Of a DNA stretch of 64,000 nt, positions 34,721 through 42,317 are shown one piece after another. Under the pieces are notes generated by a model. It worked only from the letters and a program-made list of their open reading frames with translations, had not been told where the DNA came from and made no database searches. The DNA is from UBA7803 sp041395905 (GTDB lineage Bacteria; Pseudomonadota; Gammaproteobacteria; Pseudomonadales; Azotimanducaceae): contig JAWKZP010000010.1 of NCBI GenBank assembly GCA_041395905.1, positions 62,001 to 126,000 of the forward strand. Direction: 5' to 3'. Both the position numbers and the translations under genes were made by a program. Positions within the stretch are counted from its first letter, which is position 1; every line of letters begins with the position of its first letter.

Positions 34721-35473
34721 TCAGTCGAAGACGTGTACGTTGTCGATTTCGAGGTAGGTCCGAAGCTTGCCGGTAAGGTAGTAGAAGGGCAGCGTGTCGG
34801 CCAGCGCGCAGAACATCTTGAACAGATAGTTGGAACCCATGAGCACCAGCATCGCACCGATGGTGATGTTGCCCGCCAGGTAGGTGGCGCCGAAGGTGAC
34901 GGTGATCACCATGAACGAATCCACCATCTGGCTCGTCAGGGTCGAGAAATTATTGCGCAGCCACAGATGCCGGCCCTTGGTCAGGCGCTTGAAATAGTGG
35001 AACAGCTGCACGTCGCAGAACTGCGCGGCGATGTAAGCCATCATGGACGCGAACACCGCGCCCGACGTGCAGGCGTAGAGCAGCCGGAACAGCTCGGCGC
35101 TGCCGGACAGCACCTCGCCGTTGGGTAGCGCGATGTCCTCGGCGAGCTTGATCACCTGCCAGGGCGGCTGCGTGTCGGCGGGCACGGCCGGGATGTAGTT
35201 GCCGAGCCACAGGCAGCCGATGATGAAGAAGTTCAGCGTGAACCCCACCCACACCAGGAAGTTGGCGCGGGCGCGGCCGTACAGCTCACTGATCAGATCC
35301 GTACAGAGGAAAGTCAGCGGGTAGGGCAGCACTCCAACGGCCAGGGCCATGGGCCCGAGCTGGATGAAACGGGTGATGCCGACCACGTTCAGCAGGGTCA
35401 TGGCGCACAGGAAAAAGCCCGCGAGCACGATAAACACGCGTTCGCGGCGCTCGCTCAGATCTATCTGACTCAT
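34721..35473 (-). CDS. yhhQ: queuosine-precursor-type transporter (YhhQ/VUT family)
   Basis: A 250-aa membrane protein with about six helices. The family-typical piece ALAVGVLPYPLTFLCTDLISE, with its acidic CTDLISE end, and ASMMAYIAAQFCDVQLFHYFKRLT are well conserved. E. coli YhhQ imports preQ0/preQ1, the deazapurine precursors of queuosine. It is the last gene of a five-gene minus-strand operon and starts 21 nt after the SDR gene. Whether the cargo here is a deazapurine or a pterin is open. Confidence 0.88.
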   Translation of the reverse strand: MSQIDLSERRERVFIVLAGFFLCAMTLLNVVGITRFIQLGPMALAVGVLPYPLTFLCTDLISELYGRARANFLVWVGFTLNFFIIGCLWLGNYIPAVPADTQPPWQVIKLAEDIALPNGEVLSGSAELFRLLYACTSGAVFASMMAYIAAQFCDVQLFHYFKRLTKGRHLWLRNNFSTLTSQMVDSFMVITVTFGATYLAGNITIGAMLVLMGSNYLFKMFCALADTLPFYYLTGKLRTYLEIDNVHVFD

Positions 35474-35494
35474 GGACTGCGAATACTCTCCAGA

Positions 35495-36190
35495 CTAACG
35501 CTCGATCTGCCCCAGGTTGGCATGCAGCACGGCGCCGTTGATCACGGGATTGCCAGCCGACCAGAACAGCATCTCGGCGATCTCCTCCGGCTCGATCAGG
35601 CGGCCGAACGCAGACAGGCGCTGCACCAGCCCCAGCGACTCCGTGCCGACGTGTTCGCGCAGCATCTCGGTGTCGGTGAATCCGGGGCAGATGCAGGCCG
35701 TATGAATGCCGCTGCCGGCCAGATCCTGACAGGTGGCACGCATCATGCCCACCATGGCGTGCTTGCTGGTCACGTAGCTGAAGCTGCCCGGGACCGCCTT
35801 CTCGGACAGGGTGGAGCCGACATAGAGAATCGCCGATCCCGGCCGCATGCGCGGAATGGCGAAGCGGTTCAGACTGTTGGGCGCCACCAGGTTGACCTCG
35901 AACACGCGGCGCAGATCGGCACTGGCGGTGCTCGTGGCGCTGTCGTTGTACATGCTCGCGGCGTTGTGGATCAGCACCAGCTGGGTGGCGCCGTCGGTAT
36001 GACGGCTGAGCTCCGCTTCCACGGCGCTCAGAAACTCCGGGTCCCCCAGGTCGCAGGCGAGGTGCTGCACTTCGGCGGCGGGGCAGGGACGCCGCGACAG
36101 GTTGATGGTGCGGTAGCCCTCGGCGGCAAACCGGCGCGCCGTCGCGAGCCCGATGCCGGCGCTCGCGCCTGTGACGATGGCGCACCTCAT
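35495..36190 (-). CDS. SDR-family oxidoreductase, sepiapterin-reductase-like context
   Basis: A 231-aa short-chain dehydrogenase: TGASAGIG (residues about 7-14), NLSRRP after beta-2 (Arg pair favouring NADPH), HNAAS for the NAG motif, YVGSTLSEKA and YVTSK for the catalytic Ser, Tyr and Lys. It is short, as are sepiapterin reductases. It starts 15 nt after a PTPS-like gene, the same pairing found in tetrahydrobiopterin synthesis, so reduction of a pterin side chain is a reasonable guess, not a demonstrated function. Confidence 0.87.
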   Translation of the reverse strand: MRCAIVTGASAGIGLATARRFAAEGYRTINLSRRPCPAAEVQHLACDLGDPEFLSAVEAELSRHTDGATQLVLIHNAASMYNDSATSTASADLRRVFEVNLVAPNSLNRFAIPRMRPGSAILYVGSTLSEKAVPGSFSYVTSKHAMVGMMRATCQDLAGSGIHTACICPGFTDTEMLREHVGTESLGLVQRLSAFGRLIEPEEIAEMLFWSAGNPVINGAVLHANLGQIER

Positions 36191-36205
36191 CGCGTCAGCC
36201 GCTCC

Positions 36206-36697
36206 TCATCCGGCCCATTCGGCCGCGGCCCACTGGCCCGGGCCCGAGGATACCCGGATGCGCACCCGGGTCAGCCCCAGGGCCTCGATCTCCGGCAGGG
36301 CGCGCAGCGCGTCGAGCAGCCAGGGCGCCAGCTCTTCCACCGTGATGTTGCGTACCGGTAGCGTCAGCACGTCGCGCGGCAGAAACGGAATCCGCTCTTC
36401 GGCGAAGCGCGCGATCAGATAGGGGCCGTCCTGCTCCAGCGTCAGGTAAGGCGACCGCTCCGGCAGCAGAACCTTCTCGTCGATGCCATCGCACAGATCC
36501 TTGAGCGCCGATTTCAGCAGGTTGTAGTCGAAGGCGAGACCGTCCTCGCCGATGGGGCTGTCCACCTCGGCGGTGACGTAGAAGGTATGGCCGTGCAGAT
36601 CCTCGCGCTCGGTGGCTGAAAACAACGTGAAGTGCGCCGCATTGAAATGCAGGTACTCCTTGCTGATCTCGATGGTGCTGTACGCGGGCGCGGGCAT
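36206..36697 (-). CDS. PTPS/QueD-family protein lacking the canonical catalytic Cys
   Basis: A 163-aa member of the 6-pyruvoyl-tetrahydropterin synthase/6-carboxytetrahydropterin synthase fold. Zinc-binding His are seen in FNAAHFTLF and DLHGHTF. The usual CxxxHGH is replaced by REDLHGH, and the LDH motif by IDEKVLLP; the only Cys (69) lies elsewhere. It therefore probably belongs to a non-QueD subfamily with different chemistry. It starts 9 nt after the HAD gene and ends 15 nt before the SDR gene. Confidence 0.85.
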   Translation of the reverse strand: MPAPAYSTIEISKEYLHFNAAHFTLFSATEREDLHGHTFYVTAEVDSPIGEDGLAFDYNLLKSALKDLCDGIDEKVLLPERSPYLTLEQDGPYLIARFAEERIPFLPRDVLTLPVRNITVEELAPWLLDALRALPEIEALGLTRVRIRVSSGPGQWAAAEWAG

Positions 36698-36706
36698 GCG
36701 CCGATG

Positions 36707-37384
36707 CTAACACAGGGCGTCGGCGAGCTCGGTCAGGTTCGCGAAGGTGAAGTCCGGCTCGGCCTGGACGTCCCTCGCGGCCGACGCGCCGGACCGGTTG
36801 ATCCAGGCGCAATCGATGCCCAGTGCCCGGGCAGGCGCTATGTCGTGAAACCTGCTCTGCGCCACGTGCAGCACCGGCCCCTGCACCCGCCGCAGGGCCT
36901 CCCGGAACATGGCGTGGTCCGGTTTGTAGGCGCCCACCTGCTCTGCGGTGATCACCGCATCGAGCTCTACCCCCAGCTGCGGCGCGGTCAGCGCGAACAG
37001 ATCGTCGTCGATGTTCGATACCACGGCCAGGCGATAGTGCTGCTTGAGACGCTTGAGCGCCGCCACGGTGTCCGGATAGGGCTGCCAGTACTCGATGCTA
37101 CCGGCGAATGCATCGAGGGTGTCCTCGGACGGCGTGAACGCCAGACGCGTACCGAAACGCTGCAGCACCTCGCCGAGCACGCGACGGTAGCTGCCGCCCT
37201 TGGTCTGGGCTTCGGGCTCGTACTGGGCGAACAGCTCCAGCACCCAGTCGTCGATGACGTGCACGTCGTAGCTTTCCAGCAGCGGCTGCAGAAAGCCCAG
37301 CAGGCCGTTCTCCCAGTCTATGAGCGTGCCGTAGCAATCGAAGGTTAGGGTCGCGTAGTGATCGCGCGCCGGCGCTTTACTCAT
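36707..37384 (-). CDS. HAD hydrolase, haloacid dehalogenase type II-like
   Basis: A 225-aa HAD-superfamily protein. Motif I is FDCYGTLIDWE (Asp nucleophile), motif II VSNID, motif III Lys in YKPDHAMF, and motif IV is weak (HVAQSRFHDIAPARALG). The Ala-Gln in place of the common GD means the acidic motif differs from phosphatases and matches the 2-haloacid dehalogenase type. Its start codon overlaps the CULT gene stop by 8 nt (ATGAGTAA), so translation is coupled. Substrate unknown. Confidence 0.87.
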   Translation of the reverse strand: MSKAPARDHYATLTFDCYGTLIDWENGLLGFLQPLLESYDVHVIDDWVLELFAQYEPEAQTKGGSYRRVLGEVLQRFGTRLAFTPSEDTLDAFAGSIEYWQPYPDTVAALKRLKQHYRLAVVSNIDDDLFALTAPQLGVELDAVITAEQVGAYKPDHAMFREALRRVQGPVLHVAQSRFHDIAPARALGIDCAWINRSGASAARDVQAEPDFTFANLTELADALC

Positions 37385-37769
37385 GTTGAATTCGATCCCT
37401 GATCAAACCGTAAAAGTACTCGCTGTTCCGGTCGAAATACCAGCCCAGATGCGCGCCGCAGTCGCCGCAGGTAGCCAGGCGCCAGCGGAAGCCCGCAAAC
37501 CAGGTATCGGCTGCACTCGGCTGTCCCGAGATCGTGCAGCCGAGCGCTTCGGCATAGCAGGTCACGTCGAAGCGGATGCCGTAGGGGTTCACGCACTGGT
37601 GGCTGTGACTGCCGTTGACCTCGATGGCATCGCTGCGACGGCCGATGACGTGCGAGCAGATGCCGCAGAACACCAGCGCCCCCCGATCGAGCGCTTCGTC
37701 CTCGAGGATGTCCTCGAGACCGGGATCGAGCCCGGTGCCTTGACGCTGTTTGTCGACTACGTCGATCAT
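37377..37769 (-). CDS. single-domain CULT (cereblon-like) protein
   Basis: A 130-aa protein that is almost entirely a CULT domain, the ligand-binding domain of eukaryotic cereblon. Zinc cysteines are C35xxC38 and C101xxC104. The ligand cage is W90, W96 and W110 with F112; the 6- and 14-residue spacings and the step from the second Trp to the third Cys equal those of human CRBN (W380, W386, W400, F402, C391). N61-P62 may match the CRBN Asn351 side. Bacterial single-domain homologues such as Magnetospirillum MsCI4 are of the same length. Start ATG 37769 keeps a 28-bp gap to the divergent glycosylase; ATG 37817 would overlap it. First gene of a five-gene operon. Confidence 0.9.
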   Translation of the reverse strand: MIDVVDKQRQGTGLDPGLEDILEDEALDRGALVFCGICSHVIGRRSDAIEVNGSHSHQCVNPYGIRFDVTCYAEALGCTISGQPSAADTWFAGFRWRLATCGDCGAHLGWYFDRNSEYFYGLIRDRIQHE

Positions 37770-37797
37770 CGTCGAACCGGCTGGGGGGTGGAGGGCC

Positions 37798-38466
37798 GTG
37801 GATTCCTTTGCAAGCATCTTTCAGCGTGCCGCCGAGCGCAAGGGGGGAACGCCCGCGCTCGAGGCGCTGCTGCCCGTGCCCGCCACGCCGGCTGAGCTGC
37901 GCGCGCGGCCCGACGACCGCTACCTGGCGGAGATGACGGCAAGCGTGTTCCGCTCGGGTTTCGTCTGGCAGATCATCGAACGCAAGTGGCCGCAATTCGA
38001 GGCCGCCTTTCTCGGCTTCGACGTTTCGAGCTGCGCGCTGCTCAGCGATGAGCAGCTGGAGCGGCTCGCCACGGACGAGCGCATCGTGCGCAATGGCGCA
38101 AAGATCGCATCGGTGCGGCGCAACGCAGCGTACGTCCTCGAGGTGCGGGAGGCGCACGGCTCGTTCGGCGACTACCTCGCCGCGTGGCCCGAGGACGACT
38201 TCGTCGGCCTGTGGGACGAGCTCAAACGCCGCGGCGACCGCCTGGGCGGCCAGACCGGCCGGTTCTTCCTGCGCTTCGTCGGCAGAGATACGCCGTTGCT
38301 TTCTGCGGACGTGGTGACGGTACTCGTTGCTCAGGGCGTGGTGGACAAGGCGCCTGCCAGCAGAAAGGCGCTTGCCGCGGTGCAGGATGCCTTCAACGCC
38401 TGGCGCCGCGAGAGCGGTCGGCCCCTGTGCCAGATTTCCCGGGTTCTCTCCTGTTCGGTGGGTTGA
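37798..38466 (+). CDS. divergent DNA-3-methyladenine glycosylase I (Tag)-like protein
   Basis: A 222-aa HhH-type glycosylase relative. SGFVWQIIERKWPQFEAAF, then LATDERIVRNGAKIASVRRNA, correspond to the Tag core. It lacks the N-terminal Cys-Trp and YHDxEWG parts of E. coli Tag, and the LEGQQAGLSW helix is changed, so the zinc snap and the canonical glutamate are not evident. It may excise a different lesion or be structural. Start GTG 37798 follows GGGGGGTGGAGGG. Divergent from the CULT gene and 2 nt upstream of the acyl-CoA dehydrogenase gene. Confidence 0.75.
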   Translation: MDSFASIFQRAAERKGGTPALEALLPVPATPAELRARPDDRYLAEMTASVFRSGFVWQIIERKWPQFEAAFLGFDVSSCALLSDEQLERLATDERIVRNGAKIASVRRNAAYVLEVREAHGSFGDYLAAWPEDDFVGLWDELKRRGDRLGGQTGRFFLRFVGRDTPLLSADVVTVLVAQGVVDKAPASRKALAAVQDAFNAWRRESGRPLCQISRVLSCSVG

Positions 38467-38468
38467 CC

Positions 38469-39650
38469 ATGAAGTTGTCTCTAACGGAATCACAGCGGCG
38501 TCTGCGTGACGAGATTCGGGAGTTTCTCGCCGGCGAGCTGCCGGCGGATACTGCCGACAAGGTGCGGCGCGGCGCGGCGGTCTCGAAGGCGGAGCTCGCG
38601 CAGTGGACGCGTATTCTCAACGCGCGCGGCTGGGCGGCACCGCACTGGCCCCGGCAGCACGGCGGCACCGGCTGGTCGCTGGTTGAGCGCCATCTGTTCG
38701 ACGTCGAATGCCGGGCCGCGCACGCCCCGCCGCTGTCCGGATTCGGCTTCAACATGGTCGGGCCCGCGATCATCCGCTACGGCAGCGAGGCGCAGCAGCA
38801 GGCGCACCTGCCCGGGATTCTGAACGCCGAACTCTGGTGGTGTCAGGGCTATTCGGAACCGCAGGCGGGTTCCGATCTGGCCACGGTGCGCACCCGGGCG
38901 GTGCGCGACGGCGACGACTACGTGGTCACCGGTCAGAAGATCTGGACGTCCGCCGCCGAACAGGCCGACTGGATCTTCTGCCTGGTGCGGACCGATCCCG
39001 ACGCGCAGCCGCAGCGCGGCATCAGCTTTCTGCTCATCGACATGCGCTCACCGGGCATCACGGTGGAGCCGCTTTACGCCTTCAACGGCAAGCGGCTGTG
39101 GAATCAGGTCTTCTTCGATGGCGTGCGGGTGCCGGCGACGAACCGGCTCGGCGAGGAAAACCGCGGTTGGACGGTGGCGAAAAGCCTGCTCGGTGACGAG
39201 CGGCTCATGGTGTCACGGGTGGCCGAAAACCGCCGCATGCTCGGGCTCATCCGCGAGGTCGTCAGCCAGGAGCCGTGCGCGGATGGGGTTCTGGCCGATG
39301 CGGATCGGTTCCGTCGCTGCATCGCCGAGCTCGCGATCCGCCTGGACGCCCTGGAGATGACGAGTCTCAGGCTCCTCACCGAAGCCGATCGGGGCGGCGC
39401 CATCGGCGCTGAACCGTCGATGCTCAAACTCAAGGGCAGCGAGCTGGTTCAGGCCATGGACGAACTGCTGTTCGAAGCCGTCGGTCACTGGGCGCTGCCG
39501 GCGGACGGGGGCGGTCAGGCGCCGCCCGTGGCGCCCGGATACGCTGAGTACGTGGCATCCGGCCGCTACCACCATCGCGGCTACACCATTGCCGGCGGCA
39601 GCAGCGAGATTCAGCACAACATCATCGCCAAGCAGGTGCTGGGCCTGTAG
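38469..39650 (+). CDS. acyl-CoA dehydrogenase
   Basis: A 393-aa flavoprotein with the three-domain ACAD layout: helical N-terminus (SLTESQRRLRDEIREFLAGE), the FAD/substrate beta domain CQGYSEPQAGSDLA and VTGQKIWTSAAEQADW, and the C-terminal helical domain ending with YTIAGGSSEIQHNIIAKQVLG. It oxidises an acyl-CoA to the enoyl-CoA and passes electrons to ETF. The size and the WAAPHWPRQHGG start resemble members used for branched or steroid-ring acyl-CoAs. Start ATG 38469 is 2 nt after the glycosylase stop. Confidence 0.93.
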   Translation: MKLSLTESQRRLRDEIREFLAGELPADTADKVRRGAAVSKAELAQWTRILNARGWAAPHWPRQHGGTGWSLVERHLFDVECRAAHAPPLSGFGFNMVGPAIIRYGSEAQQQAHLPGILNAELWWCQGYSEPQAGSDLATVRTRAVRDGDDYVVTGQKIWTSAAEQADWIFCLVRTDPDAQPQRGISFLLIDMRSPGITVEPLYAFNGKRLWNQVFFDGVRVPATNRLGEENRGWTVAKSLLGDERLMVSRVAENRRMLGLIREVVSQEPCADGVLADADRFRRCIAELAIRLDALEMTSLRLLTEADRGGAIGAEPSMLKLKGSELVQAMDELLFEAVGHWALPADGGGQAPPVAPGYAEYVASGRYHHRGYTIAGGSSEIQHNIIAKQVLGL

Positions 39651-39662
39651 CGCGCAAAAGAA

Positions 39663-39687
39663 AACGCCGGATCAGAGATCCGGCGTT
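39663..39687 (-). terminator. rho-independent terminator for the FAD oxidoreductase transcript
   Basis: A 10-bp perfect stem (AACGCCGGAT/ATCCGGCGTT) with a 5-nt loop. Read on the minus strand it is followed by TTTTCTTTTG, as expected for an intrinsic terminator about 190 nt past the oxidoreductase stop. On the plus strand no T run follows, so it is a poorer terminator for the acyl-CoA dehydrogenase. Confidence 0.75.
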
Positions 39688-39693
39688 GAAGTA

Positions 39694-39731
39694 GCGGACG
39701 GGAGGGGAGAGGAGGAGACTGCCCCGTCCGC
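39694..39731. repeat. inverted repeat with purine-rich loop
   Basis: GCGGACGGG (39694-39702) pairs with CCCGTCCGC (39723-39731) around a 20-nt purine-rich loop (AGGGGAGAGGAGGAGACTG-like). It lies between the convergent acyl-CoA dehydrogenase and FAD oxidoreductase genes. It may add to transcription termination or protect mRNA ends. Confidence 0.5.
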
Positions 39732-39820
39732 TTCTAGGGACTGGCGGCTAGTATCCGTACCACCCCGGTCCGCGGCCATCGGGGAATCTACGTAGCCCGG
39801 CGTCGAAGGAGCCTTCACTT

Positions 39821-39900
39821 CAGCTCGCCAAAAGAGCCTTCAGCTCGCCAAAAGAGCCTTCAGCTCGCCAAAAGAGCCTTCAGCTCGCCAAAAGAGCCTT
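39821..39900 (-). repeat. 20-bp tandem repeat, four exact copies, at the end of the FAD oxidoreductase gene
   Basis: The unit CAGCTCGCCAAAAGAGCCTT is repeated exactly four times (39821-39840, 39841-39860, 39861-39880, 39881-39900). On the minus strand the first copy met by the ribosome encodes the last residues (KALLAS) and each copy carries the TGA. The coding gene thus ends in copy 39881-39900 and three more copies of its tail follow the stop. A partial copy (GAGCCTTCA) precedes the array at about 39809. Confidence 0.9.
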
Positions 39901-41088
39901 CAGATCGGTGCCCGGATCCGCCAGCGCAGCGGCGTCGACCTCGCGGCCGATCAGCTGTTTGCAGATCATGAACTCCTTCGGGCTGTTCACCGCGTCCGCT
40001 GCCACGACCTTGCCGTCCTTGAGATAGAACACGGCGAACTGGTTGGCGGCCATGTCGCCGCGGACCACCTGGGTGTCACCGTCGGCCGAGAAACCCACCA
40101 TCTGCAGCTTGAGCTCGTACTGATCGGACCAGAACCACGGAATGCTGGCGTAGGTCTTGTCGCCGCCGCACATGTTGGCGGCGGCCACCCGGGCCTGCTC
40201 CATGGCGTTGGGCACCGATTCCAGCCGCAGGCGCCGGCCCAGCAGCGGGTTGGGATGATTGGTACAGTCGCCGGCTGCGTACACGTCCGGATCCGACGTG
40301 CGGCAATGGTCGTCCACCACGATGCCGTTGTCGCAGACGATGCCGGCTGCCTGAGCGACCTCCACATTGGGGATGATGCCGATGCCCACGATCACCAGAT
40401 CGGCGTCGAAGGCTGTATCGCCGCACAGTACATGGCGTACGTGGTCGTCGCCGCTGAAGCCGGTGACGCCGGTTTCGGTGTGGATGTGCACGCCCCGGGA
40501 GGTGTGCAGCTGGTGGTAGTAGGCGGACATTTCCGGCGTGGTGACGCGCTGCAGAATGCGCGGCTCCATCTCCAGCACGTGCACCTCGAGACCCGCCTTC
40601 ACGGCGACGGACGCCACCTCGAGACCGATGTAGCCGCCGCCCACGATGACCAGCTTGCGGCCTGGGGCCATGTCGGCGCGGATGCCGTCCACGTCCTCGA
40701 TGCTGCGCAGATAGTGAATGCCTGCCAGGTCGCTGCCGGGGATACCGAGCTTGCGCGGCCGACCGCCGGTGGCAAGCAGCAGCTTGGTGTAGGCAATGGT
40801 TTCGCCCTGGTCCGTGGTGACGGTTCTGGCGGCCGTATCGATCTGTTCCACCCGCACACCGGTCTTCACGGTGATGCCCTGATCGGCGTAGAACTTCTCC
40901 GGGCGCAGGTGCACCCGTTCGAGTCCCTGCTCACCGGACAGATAGGCTTTCGACAGCGGCGGACGCTGATAGGGGATGTGCGGCTCGTCGCCGATGATGA
41001 CGATCTCGCCCTTGTAGCCTTCCTGGCGCAGGCTGGCTGCCGCCTGTCCTGCCGCGTGTCCCGCGCCGACGATCACCATTGCTGCCAT
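39880..41088 (-). CDS. FAD-dependent NAD(P)H:ferredoxin reductase-like oxidoreductase
   Basis: A 402-aa pyridine-nucleotide disulfide-type reductase of the BphA4/putidaredoxin-reductase group. FAD motif VIVGAGHAAGQAAASLRQEG, then EPHIPYQRPPLSKAYLSGE; NAD motif VIVGGGYIGLEVASVAVKAG; FAD-ribityl motif VYAAGDCTNHPN. It would move electrons from NAD(P)H to a ferredoxin or rubredoxin that serves an oxygenase; no such partner is adjacent. Start ATG 41088 follows GGAGCAGAA. The last codons lie in a 20-bp tandem repeat. Confidence 0.92.
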   Translation of the reverse strand: MAAMVIVGAGHAAGQAAASLRQEGYKGEIVIIGDEPHIPYQRPPLSKAYLSGEQGLERVHLRPEKFYADQGITVKTGVRVEQIDTAARTVTTDQGETIAYTKLLLATGGRPRKLGIPGSDLAGIHYLRSIEDVDGIRADMAPGRKLVIVGGGYIGLEVASVAVKAGLEVHVLEMEPRILQRVTTPEMSAYYHQLHTSRGVHIHTETGVTGFSGDDHVRHVLCGDTAFDADLVIVGIGIIPNVEVAQAAGIVCDNGIVVDDHCRTSDPDVYAAGDCTNHPNPLLGRRLRLESVPNAMEQARVAAANMCGGDKTYASIPWFWSDQYELKLQMVGFSADGDTQVVRGDMAANQFAVFYLKDGKVVAADAVNSPKEFMICKQLIGREVDAAALADPGTDLKALLAS

Positions 41089-41179
41089 CCGTTCTGCTCC
41101 GCTGCATGCAAAGGTCGGCATTCTACGTCAGCGTGGTAGCATTTGGGGCGGTACGTGGCCCCGGGGGAGGCGGGCACGG

Positions 41180-42250
41180 ATGAAGTTCCTCACGCTGCAG
41201 CAGATCGTCCGCGCGGGTCGCACCAACCTCGACCGGAACAGCTGGGATTACCTGATCGGCGGGGCCGACAGCGAGTCGGCGCTGAAGCGCAACCGCTTCG
41301 GCATCGACTCCTGGGTCTATCGGCCGCGGATTCTCAACGACGTCAGCGACGTTCGGGCGTCGACCAGCCTGCTGGGTGTGCCGCTGCGCATTCCCGTGCT
41401 GCTGCCGCCCATCGGCTCGCTGCAGCTGTTCGAGGCGGGAGGGGGCAGCAGCGCGGCGCTGGCCGCCCGTGAGTTCGGCGTGCTGCAGATCTTGAGCTCC
41501 GTGTGTCTGCCCGATTTCGAGGAGGTGGCGCGCGAGGTACCGGGCCCGCGGATCTTCCAGCTCTATCTCATGGGTGACGAGGGCTGGATGGACGAGATCA
41601 TCGCCCGCGCCATCACCGCCGGCTACACCGGATTCTGCCTCACCGCCGATACGCAGACCTATTCGCGCCGGGAGCGCGACATCCTCAAGCGCTTCGTGCC
41701 CCCCTCGGGCAGCCGGGCGGGCGCCAGCGACTTCAGCTATCAGGCGCGAATGACCTGGAAGACGGTGGAGCACATCAAGTCGCGCTTCGACATTCCGCTG
41801 CTGATAAAGGGGGTCAACGCCGCCGAGGATGCCGCGCGCTGCGTCGATCTCGGGGTCGACGTGGTTTACGTATCCAACCATGGCGGTCGCCAGCTGGACC
41901 ACACGCGAGCCTGCATCGACGCGCTGCCGGAGGTGGTCGCGGCCGTGGACGGCCGCGTCCCGGTGCTGGTGGACGGTGGTTTCATGCGCGGCGCCGACGT
42001 GGTCAAGGCCCTGTGCCTCGGTGCCCACGCCGTGGGCATGGGGCGCTTCGAAGCCCTGGCCATGGCCGCCGGCGGGGCCGAGGCCCTGGTTTCGGCTCTG
42101 GAGATTCTGGAGCACGAGATCCGTACGACCATGGCCCTGCTCGGCGTGAGCCGGCTCGACGAGCTGCATCCGGGGCTGCTGGAGCGTGCTACCCCCATGG
42201 TCGCACCGCATGTTCTGAGCGCGTTTCCGTTGCTCGAAGAGGGCTACTGA
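41180..42250 (+). CDS. FMN-dependent alpha-hydroxyacid oxidase/dehydrogenase
   Basis: A 356-aa TIM-barrel flavoenzyme of the glycolate oxidase/lactate dehydrogenase (LldD) family. The N-terminal NSWDYLIGGADSESALKRN, the mid FCLTADTQTYSRRERD, and the C-terminal VYVSNHGGRQLDHTRAC with catalytic His, then VPVLVDGGFMRGADVVKAL, are the expected active-site strands. It has no signal peptide and no membrane-binding loop evident. Divergent from the FAD oxidoreductase (91-bp gap) and convergent with the acyl-CoA synthetase. Confidence 0.92.
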   Translation: MKFLTLQQIVRAGRTNLDRNSWDYLIGGADSESALKRNRFGIDSWVYRPRILNDVSDVRASTSLLGVPLRIPVLLPPIGSLQLFEAGGGSSAALAAREFGVLQILSSVCLPDFEEVAREVPGPRIFQLYLMGDEGWMDEIIARAITAGYTGFCLTADTQTYSRRERDILKRFVPPSGSRAGASDFSYQARMTWKTVEHIKSRFDIPLLIKGVNAAEDAARCVDLGVDVVYVSNHGGRQLDHTRACIDALPEVVAAVDGRVPVLVDGGFMRGADVVKALCLGAHAVGMGRFEALAMAAGGAEALVSALEILEHEIRTTMALLGVSRLDELHPGLLERATPMVAPHVLSAFPLLEEGY

Positions 42251-42317
42251 AAGCGTCTGCCGGCGTGCTCCGTACCGGCGCGCGGCACGGATCGGTGGCG
42301 TCCGCGCAGGCGGGCGC

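Noticed and set aside
39821..39900. CRISPR array
   Set aside because: The four 20-bp copies are directly adjacent without spacers and one copy is coding sequence. There are no cas genes.
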